Assembly: GCA_947468665.1 (NCBI GenBank)
Contig: CANILH010000018.1
Coordinates: 1 to 45,483 of the forward strand
DNA from: Oligoflexales bacterium
GTDB taxonomy: Bacteria > Bdellovibrionota_B > Oligoflexia > Oligoflexales > RGVZ01
Length of the DNA: 45,483 bases
Direction of reading: 5' to 3'
Below are positions 40,241-45,483 of this stretch, piece after piece (the first letter of the stretch is position 1; every line of letters starts with the position of its first letter). A model generated the notes under the pieces. It ran no database searches. It saw only the letters and a list, made by a program, of their open reading frames with translations, and was not told where the DNA came from. A program made the position numbers and the translations under genes.

Positions 40241-40702
40241 TTAGGCGTGGAGGTGACGCAGATATGCCGCAAGGTGGTCTGAGATGTCGTCTGTGCTTGC
40301 GGGCAAGCCAAGGGAAACTGTCACAAGAAAGCTGTGATTATTGCCTCCAAGGCTTTTGACTTTCTCGACCAGACCATTGACGGTTTTGCCCTCGGACGGG
40401 AAGCCGGGCAAAGATGATAGGTCAAAGGTTAAAACCTCGCCTTTTGAGGGAGCTTCAGTCATCACGAGTTTCATTTCGTCAATATCAAGACTGCGGACAA
40501 AACCAATCAAGTCCTCGGTGGCGCGCTTTAAGGCAATTTTAAGGAATAAGTGCTGGACCCCAATGCCGCGTCCACGGAGTTGGCGGGACGAGATAATTCC
40601 CAGAATAAGCACCAGCATCAGCATGCCAAGAACCGTTGGCATACTTAAATTGTGAACATCACCTGATGACGCTGATGTTGCCTCAATTCCAATACTGTCC
40701 AT
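40241..40702 (-). CDS. Small membrane-anchored protein, unknown
   Basis: 153 residues; one membrane helix at about 22-38 (TVLGMLMLVLILGIISS), then a basic patch RQLRGRGIG and a soluble domain with helix-strand character ending with SDHLAAYLRHLHA. No family recognised. It lies 17 bp before aroE on the same strand, so co-expression is likely. GAGGG precedes the ATG. Confidence 0.72.
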   Translation of the reverse strand: MDSIGIEATSASSGDVHNLSMPTVLGMLMLVLILGIISSRQLRGRGIGVQHLFLKIALKRATEDLIGFVRSLDIDEMKLVMTEAPSKGEVLTFDLSSLPGFPSEGKTVNGLVEKVKSLGGNNHSFLVTVSLGLPASTDDISDHLAAYLRHLHA

Positions 40703-40748
40703 GGCGCCCTCTCAATATTACGTTGACCATTACTTTCACTATAGCTAA

Positions 40749-40761
40749 TTGACATGGTCAA
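40749..40761. promoter_or_regulatory. Short palindrome between divergent genes
   Basis: TTGAC-ATG-GTCAA is a perfect 5-bp inverted repeat. A related TTGACC begins at 40723. They sit in the 145-bp gap between the small membrane-protein gene (minus) and ribF (plus). The site could be an operator, or it may include a minus-35 (TTGACA), but no convincing minus-10 is placed well. Confidence 0.3.
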
Positions 40762-40847
40762 ATACAGTTCCGCAGACTAGCCCCGCTAGGGCGGCGGTCA
40801 TATCACTAAAATAAACGTTTTGACTACCAGGCAATTGATTGAAATTT

Positions 40848-41804
40848 ATGCATCACTCTAACAGCCCAAAATCACTCCTAAAGCTCATGGGTTCTCACCC
40901 TGTAAGGCTTGTCCTAGGCAACTTTGACGGTGTCCATAAAGGCCATCGGGAGCTTATCTCAAGACTCGTTAAGCGTGCTCAGGAGGGGGCTGCGTCAAGT
41001 GTGGTTGTGACTTTTGACCCCCATCCGGCGGAGTTTTTTGGCCGAGGCGGCGGGTTCAAAAAAATTGACACCCCCGCCATTAAGCGGCGCCTATTGGGGG
41101 CTCTCGGCGTAACGGGGCTCCTTGAATTGAGCTTTAACGCCGAGCTTGCCGCCCTGTCAGGAGAGGATTTTATACGGGACATTTTGGACGTATTTCCTCT
41201 TAAAGAGGTGATCGTCGGACCTGATTTCAGATTTGGAAGGGACCGGACGGGCTCAGTCGAGCTACTTGCGGCTCATGGGCGAGCGCGAGGGTTTGAGGTT
41301 ACAGTGATGGATCCTGTGGCCATTAACGGTGCCGTGGCAAGTAGTTCCGTGGTCAGAAAGCTATTGTCGGAAGACGGTGATGTTGCGGGTGCGGCCGCCA
41401 TGCTTGAGAGACCATTTTGTCTTCATGGCAAAGTCGTACAGGGTAATCAATTAGGCCGTACCATCGGATTTCCTACCGCCAATATCTCTGGCATAAATCA
41501 AATTATCCCGAAAATCGGCGTTTACTCCGGCAGGATTAAAATAACCTCAGAGCACTCACCAGGAATACGCTCAAATGACTTCATGCCTTGCGTCATTAAT
41601 ATCGGTCTGCGTCCGACTGTTAATACCGGAAGCGACATCCGGGTTGAGGCGCATATTTACGACTCGCCCGGTCAAAGTCCTGATCTGTACGAAGAGTTCG
41701 TAGAACTTGAGTTTATTAAGCGCCTGCGTGACGAAAAACGCTTCGAGAATCTCGAAGCGTTGAAAGCTCAAATATCTAAAGACATTGAAAGTGCCCAGGC
41801 TTAG
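40848..41804 (+). CDS. ribF: Bifunctional riboflavin kinase/FAD synthetase
   Basis: 318 residues from ATG 40848; an in-frame TTG 9 nt upstream is possible, and no strong ribosome site separates them. FAD synthetase part: VLGNFDGVHKGHRELI near residue 22-37 and VTFDPHPAEFF; GPDFRFGRDRTG follows. Riboflavin kinase part from about residue 190: GRTIGFPTANI, and the beta-barrel end with RPTVN and FIKRLRDEKRFENLEALKAQI. Makes FMN and FAD from riboflavin. Its 3' end touches the end of the convergent propeller-like gene. Confidence 0.94.
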   Translation: MHHSNSPKSLLKLMGSHPVRLVLGNFDGVHKGHRELISRLVKRAQEGAASSVVVTFDPHPAEFFGRGGGFKKIDTPAIKRRLLGALGVTGLLELSFNAELAALSGEDFIRDILDVFPLKEVIVGPDFRFGRDRTGSVELLAAHGRARGFEVTVMDPVAINGAVASSSVVRKLLSEDGDVAGAAAMLERPFCLHGKVVQGNQLGRTIGFPTANISGINQIIPKIGVYSGRIKITSEHSPGIRSNDFMPCVINIGLRPTVNTGSDIRVEAHIYDSPGQSPDLYEEFVELEFIKRLRDEKRFENLEALKAQISKDIESAQA

Positions 41805-43159
41805 GGTACGCGGTTGCCGGAAATATTATATACAGTCGTGACGCCAGAGGCGTTGACTGAAGCAAATACCTCTGGATCTCCCGTCATATCACTTGCCCAG
41901 ACGACAGTGTTTGCCGCCGCGGTCGCGGCCGCGTTGACTTTCATAGCACTTGCCCCGAAGTCATAGGTCGTCGCTGTGCCATTGGTGGTGCGGTCACAAG
42001 GATCTGCACTGATGGTGGGTGCTTGGCTTAAATCAATTGGTTTTTTGAGGTGGCGCCAAGTGACGGTTTTATCCGCCAGCGTGATCAGCGCCATACTAAA
42101 TCCCCAGGTAGAGTCACCGTCACCCGCGCAGCGGATGGCTATGCGGTTCAATGAGAATAATGTCGCGTTGTCGCTTGTGATCCAAGCGGAGATTGTCTCA
42201 AATCCGGCAGAGGCGCCAACCGCCCCCTGGTCAGTACCTGCTACATTCCAGGTGTGGAGCTCATTGACAAGTGGAATTGATATTCTTGTCGGGTCGTCAA
42301 TGGTCCCTAACTCGGCAAACACGCTACTTGTGCTCGGCTTAATTGGTGCGGCGACGGTAAACAACGAGCTGCTTGCGGAGTCGTGATCGAGGATTGCGGC
42401 ATAAGAGACGTCAGTCGTAAAATCTGTCGCGGTCGCCGTCGCCGCTGTAGACGGGCTGGTGAAAGATCTCGTAGATAGAGTTTTTTTACCGGTTGTTGTG
42501 GACTTTCTGGCTGTGACAAGTGAATAGGGAGACGTCGCTTCAGCGGACCAAAACGCCTCAATGAAAGTGTCAGAAGCTCCAACCTGGCTCGTAGTCGGCG
42601 TCGCGGCGGTGGTGCCAACGAATAGTGATCCCCCACTCGATTTTGTACCGGTGACGTAATAAAAAAGCGCGGAGTCGCCGGTAAACTCAAACTGCCCCGT
42701 TTCCCACGGTGACGTTGCGACCGTTCCGCAGGTTCCTGTAGCGAAAGCGCAGATGACTAATGCCTGGCCACTTGCCGTCCCGCCCTGTATCAGCGCCCAG
42801 GAGCCGTCAGGAGATACTCTGGCGACATTCTCAGCGGTAAGGCCAGAGCTCGTCGAAAGTTTTGCCGGCGTTGACCAAGAGCCTCCTGAAAATGTTGTCG
42901 TGTAGATGCGAGGTGTTCCGCCGTCGCGGCCTGACGTGAAGACAATCTTAGTTCCGTCGCTACTTACGCTTGGCGCCTCATCAATATACTTGGCATCAAC
43001 ACTTGTGTTGGCGCGTCCCGTGCGTTCGGTTTGAACAACGGGTTTTTGGGAGGAGTTGTTTTTGCCGCACGTAAATGTGAGTAGCGCCGCGGCAATGAGA
43101 GTCATTTGATATTTTAAGCCGCGGCTTAAAGTTGACTGACGACTGATAATACTTTGCAT
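41801..43159 (-). CDS. Exported beta-propeller-like protein, probable lipoprotein
   Basis: 452 residues from ATG 43159, preceded by GGGGAA; an upstream in-frame ATG at 43198 is less likely. Signal-like segment MTLIAAALLTFTCGK with a Cys that could be lipidated, but Thr at -1 makes the lipobox atypical. PD40/TolB-like motifs YIDEAPSVSSDGTKIVFTSGRDG and ENVARVSPDGSWALIQGG near the start suggest a propeller; the rest is rich in Ser, Thr and Ala. The end VVWASDMTGDPEVFASVN is another such blade. Role unknown. Confidence 0.75.
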   Translation of the reverse strand: MQSIISRQSTLSRGLKYQMTLIAAALLTFTCGKNNSSQKPVVQTERTGRANTSVDAKYIDEAPSVSSDGTKIVFTSGRDGGTPRIYTTTFSGGSWSTPAKLSTSSGLTAENVARVSPDGSWALIQGGTASGQALVICAFATGTCGTVATSPWETGQFEFTGDSALFYYVTGTKSSGGSLFVGTTAATPTTSQVGASDTFIEAFWSAEATSPYSLVTARKSTTTGKKTLSTRSFTSPSTAATATATDFTTDVSYAAILDHDSASSSLFTVAAPIKPSTSSVFAELGTIDDPTRISIPLVNELHTWNVAGTDQGAVGASAGFETISAWITSDNATLFSLNRIAIRCAGDGDSTWGFSMALITLADKTVTWRHLKKPIDLSQAPTISADPCDRTTNGTATTYDFGASAMKVNAAATAAANTVVWASDMTGDPEVFASVNASGVTTVYNISGNRVP

Positions 43160-43326
43160 TGTGTTTCCCCGCTTAAAAAACAGTCCCTTGATGGACACGC
43201 ACCTTTGCCATTCAGACTCGGTTGCAAGGGGATAATCTAGTAGAGGCAGCAGTAACTGTCTAGCCCAAGAGGCAGCTTTGTGTTAGATGTAAGTAGGCAA
43301 GATCATTATAACTCGGAAGGTACTTC

Positions 43327-45030
43327 ATGTACGTTCGTTCATCCACAGGCCATGCCGGGGCCGTAGCCGCCATTGATATTGGCAGTAACTCGATTCATTT
43401 AATCGTGGCACGCATGGATAAAGCAGGCCACCTTGAGGTGCTGGACACGGATAAAATCAGTGTTCGCCTCGGTGAATTCCTCATGCCCGACGGAAATATG
43501 TCTGTGGAGGGCCAAAAAAGAGCACTCAAAACAATTATTCATATGGCAAAAATCGCCAACGCCTACGGCGCCGTGATTCGGGCCGTGGCGACACACTCAT
43601 TTCGTGAGGCAAAAAACCATCAGGCATTGATGGACGAGATTTTCGCTAAAGCAGGCGTCAAAATTGAGCTGATTGACGGTGTCGAGGAGGCTCGGCTTGT
43701 TTATCTCGGTATGCGCTACGCGCTGCCGATTGAGACGATGCCCTGTCTTGGCATGGATATCGGAGGCGGTAGTACGGAGTTTATCCTTGCCCGTGGTGAG
43801 CATATTAAATTTGTCACCAGTGTGAAACTAGGTGCTGTGACTTTGACAGCGAATCATTTCAAAAAGAAAGTAGCTACACCCGCCACTATCCGTAAACTTC
43901 ATGACTATATCAACCTGCGTCTTGAGCCGTTTGGCGGTCAGATCAAAAAAGGCTCTTTTAAAAAAGCCATCGCCTCTTCTGGCACAGCGAAAGCTGTCGC
44001 CTCAATTCACTCTCGTCTCTTCCGCAAGCGAGTGCTGGCTGACGAAAATGGCTATAAGCTTCCTGTTAAAGATATCAAAGTACTTGTTAGTGCTATGGAA
44101 AGACTAAAGTCTCCCAAAAGAATCCGTGAAGTGCTTGGTGTAGACGCCTCACGGGCTGATATTATTTTGGCCGGAGCGGCGATTATGCTGGAGGCAAGTC
44201 GGGTCTTTGGAGTTAAGGAATGGACGATTACGTCATTTGGGCTTCGCGAGGGTGTGGTCGTTGATAGTTACCGCCGGATGGCGGGTGAGCGCTTAGGCCG
44301 CACGGGCGACGTACGATGGGACAGTGTCAGACAAGTTGCAGAGCAGTGTAGTATTGACACCAAACAAGCCGAGCACGTTTCAAAACTGGCTCTGGAAATC
44401 TTTGATAAGCTGGCCAATCACCTCCATCCTGCCCAGGCCAAAGACGAGTGGCTTGGAGACCGCGAACTTTTGCGAGTAGCGGCATGGCTTCACGAGGCTG
44501 GGAAGTTTATCTCGCAGTCCTCATATCATAAGCATACGTACTACCTGATTAATAACGGCCGCATCATGGGATTCACTCAGGAGGAACGCCATTTGATCGC
44601 TCTCGCCGGCCTTTATCACCGGAAAGCTGCGCCCAAGTTTGACCAGGGCGAACTTGCCGGTCTTCATAAGCCGGAGTTTGAGCGTATTGAATTTCTGGCG
44701 GGGATTCTTAGACTTGCGGTGGCGCTGAACCGCTCTCGTCGTGGCACGGTCACTGGCGTATCACTAAAACGCGGCGCAGCTCCTGAGCTGAGACTTAAAA
44801 TCCGCGAAGGAATAGATCCTCTGGTCGAATTCCAGCAGGTGGAGCGTGAGAAGGAGCCGCTGGAAAAGGCATTTAAATGGCAGATATTGGCCGACTACGA
44901 AAGACGGGTTCTTCGGGGAATAAGACGCCGAGTCGTTAAGAAAAAAGCCTCAAAACGCAAACGCTCGTCCGCCAAATTCGCGGAGAAGCTGATCAAGGGC
45001 AGCACCCGGCGCACGTCAAAGAAGAAATAA
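43327..45030 (+). CDS. Ppx/GppA family phosphatase with basic C-terminal tail
   Basis: 567 residues; GGAAGG before the ATG. Actin-like ATPase-fold motifs DIGSNSIHLIV (17-27) and DIGGGSTEFILA (144-155), VATHSFREAKN (87-97). C-terminal helical, HD-like part with WLHEAGKFISQSSYHKHTYYLI and LAGLYHRK. The last about 35 residues are strongly basic (KKKASKRKRSSAK, GSTRRTSKKK). Cleaves polyphosphate or pppGpp; which one cannot be told by eye. The basic tail is unusual and could bind polyphosphate, nucleic acid or membranes. Confidence 0.9.
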   Translation: MYVRSSTGHAGAVAAIDIGSNSIHLIVARMDKAGHLEVLDTDKISVRLGEFLMPDGNMSVEGQKRALKTIIHMAKIANAYGAVIRAVATHSFREAKNHQALMDEIFAKAGVKIELIDGVEEARLVYLGMRYALPIETMPCLGMDIGGGSTEFILARGEHIKFVTSVKLGAVTLTANHFKKKVATPATIRKLHDYINLRLEPFGGQIKKGSFKKAIASSGTAKAVASIHSRLFRKRVLADENGYKLPVKDIKVLVSAMERLKSPKRIREVLGVDASRADIILAGAAIMLEASRVFGVKEWTITSFGLREGVVVDSYRRMAGERLGRTGDVRWDSVRQVAEQCSIDTKQAEHVSKLALEIFDKLANHLHPAQAKDEWLGDRELLRVAAWLHEAGKFISQSSYHKHTYYLINNGRIMGFTQEERHLIALAGLYHRKAAPKFDQGELAGLHKPEFERIEFLAGILRLAVALNRSRRGTVTGVSLKRGAAPELRLKIREGIDPLVEFQQVEREKEPLEKAFKWQILADYERRVLRGIRRRVVKKKASKRKRSSAKFAEKLIKGSTRRTSKKK

Positions 45031-45420
45031 ACATAATTGAATGCTCGCGTTGCGCCTAAAATAAGGGCGTTACCTTCGTGACGCAGGTAGAGGTTAAATA
45101 TGAGGCGTTACCTGCGACAAGTAGAGGTCAAATATGAGCATTTTTATCAGGATCCGCTGGCGTCACATAGGACAGCTGAGAAATGTCGCGGTGTGGTCGA
45201 GTACGACGTAAAACTGCACTGGGGCGGCCAGACTCGGGCGCTTCGCTGGGACAGGACCTGGTTCATAACATAAATCTTACCAAAAATGCCAAAATTCCTG
45301 TGGAGTTCGCACACTCGCGCTCGCAGAAACATCTGTGCCAGGGCACAACCATGATAAAATAATTCTAAGTCGCTTTTATTGGCCGTCATGCCTATCACCA
45401 CCCTAAAAGGAGCTTTGTCT
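45031..45420. other. Intergenic region with degenerate tandem repeat and a palindrome
   Basis: No gene is supported here. Positions 45066-45103 and 45104-45137 are two imperfect copies starting GGCGTTACCT and ending AAATATGA. CGCAGGTA (45082-45089) and TACCTGCG (45109-45116) can form an 8-bp stem spanning the boundary. TGTGCC (45334-45339) and GGCACA (45342-45347) form a tight palindrome, followed by AT-rich GATAAAATAAT (45353-45363), a possible minus-10 for the lipoprotein gene downstream. A minus-strand frame (45147-45437) shows no family pattern. Confidence 0.55.
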
Positions 45421-45483
45421 ATGAGTGCTAAGTTCATGTCAGTCAGTTTGCTGGTAGGTCTTGCCGCGTTGCAGTCTTGTAAA
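45421..45483 (+). CDS. N-terminus of a lipoprotein, cut by the window end
   Basis: Only 21 codons are present. AAAAGGAGC is placed 7 nt before the ATG. The peptide MSAKFMSVSLLVGLAALQSC shows a charged start, a hydrophobic core and a lipobox (ALQSC) with Cys20 as the acylated residue. The body of the protein is outside the window, so its role cannot be given. Confidence 0.72.
   Translation, partial: MSAKFMSVSLLVGLAALQSCK

Noticed and set aside
45147-45437. Minus-strand gene in the last intergenic region
   Set aside because: No ribosome site of note, odd composition and no family pattern; it also covers the ribosome site and start of the lipoprotein gene.

Overview
The window comes from a Gram-negative bacterium of roughly balanced base composition. 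Support for this: a KDO-8-phosphate synthase (LPS core sugar), several N-terminal lipoprotein or secretion signals, an alpha-type IHF protein, type IV pilus motor genes and a proton-pumping complex I. The mix (Gld-like ABC system with DUF4340 partner, M14 carboxypeptidase, penicillin-acylase-like hydrolase) would fit a deltaproteobacterial or Bdellovibrionota/Oligoflexia-type lineage, but the sequence alone does not settle this.

Region 1-4485 is the unusual part: a tandem array of small two-gene units, called A and B here, that match no family I recognise. Four units are present, the first cut by the window edge. They alternate between two types, I-II-I-II, so the array is two copies of a four-gene module about 2.5 kb long. 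The A proteins share a near-constant first 60 residues, then switch to one of two C-terminal halves. Each C-terminal type always sits next to the matching type of B protein (all B proteins are exactly 178 residues). A collapsed fragment of a further unit, two unrelated hairpins and a deletion that removed one A start show the array is recombining.

Region 4511-14195 is housekeeping. cinA and gpsA are on the minus strand and diverge from nuoA-H-J-K-L-M-N on the plus strand, exactly the seven membrane-arm subunits of complex I, with none of the peripheral-arm genes (B, C, D, E, F, G, I) among them.

Region 14343-21434 (minus strand) holds a Gld-type ABC operon (ATPase, permease, GldG-like protein, DUF4340 protein) and, upstream of it, a penicillin-acylase-family hydrolase. 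Region 21435-27956 (plus strand) has ihfA, a PduO-type cobalamin adenosyltransferase, two overlapping unknown genes, then pilB-pilT-pilC.

Region 27965-31009 carries a small zinc-ribbon gene coupled to a DedA/TVP38-like membrane protein, a YkgJ-type cysteine-cluster protein, a DUF1003 protein, tRNA-Leu(GAG), secG and tRNA-Phe(GAA). Just downstream of tRNA-Leu is a strongly structured element of about 135 bp. Region 31111-45483 has kdsA, a repeat-containing putative lipoprotein, queG, an M14 carboxypeptidase, a five-copy 23-bp palindromic repeat, a two-gene MRP/ABCC-like ABC exporter, aroE, a small membrane protein, ribF, a propeller-like surface protein, a Ppx/GppA phosphatase with a very basic tail, and the first codons of a lipoprotein cut by the window end.
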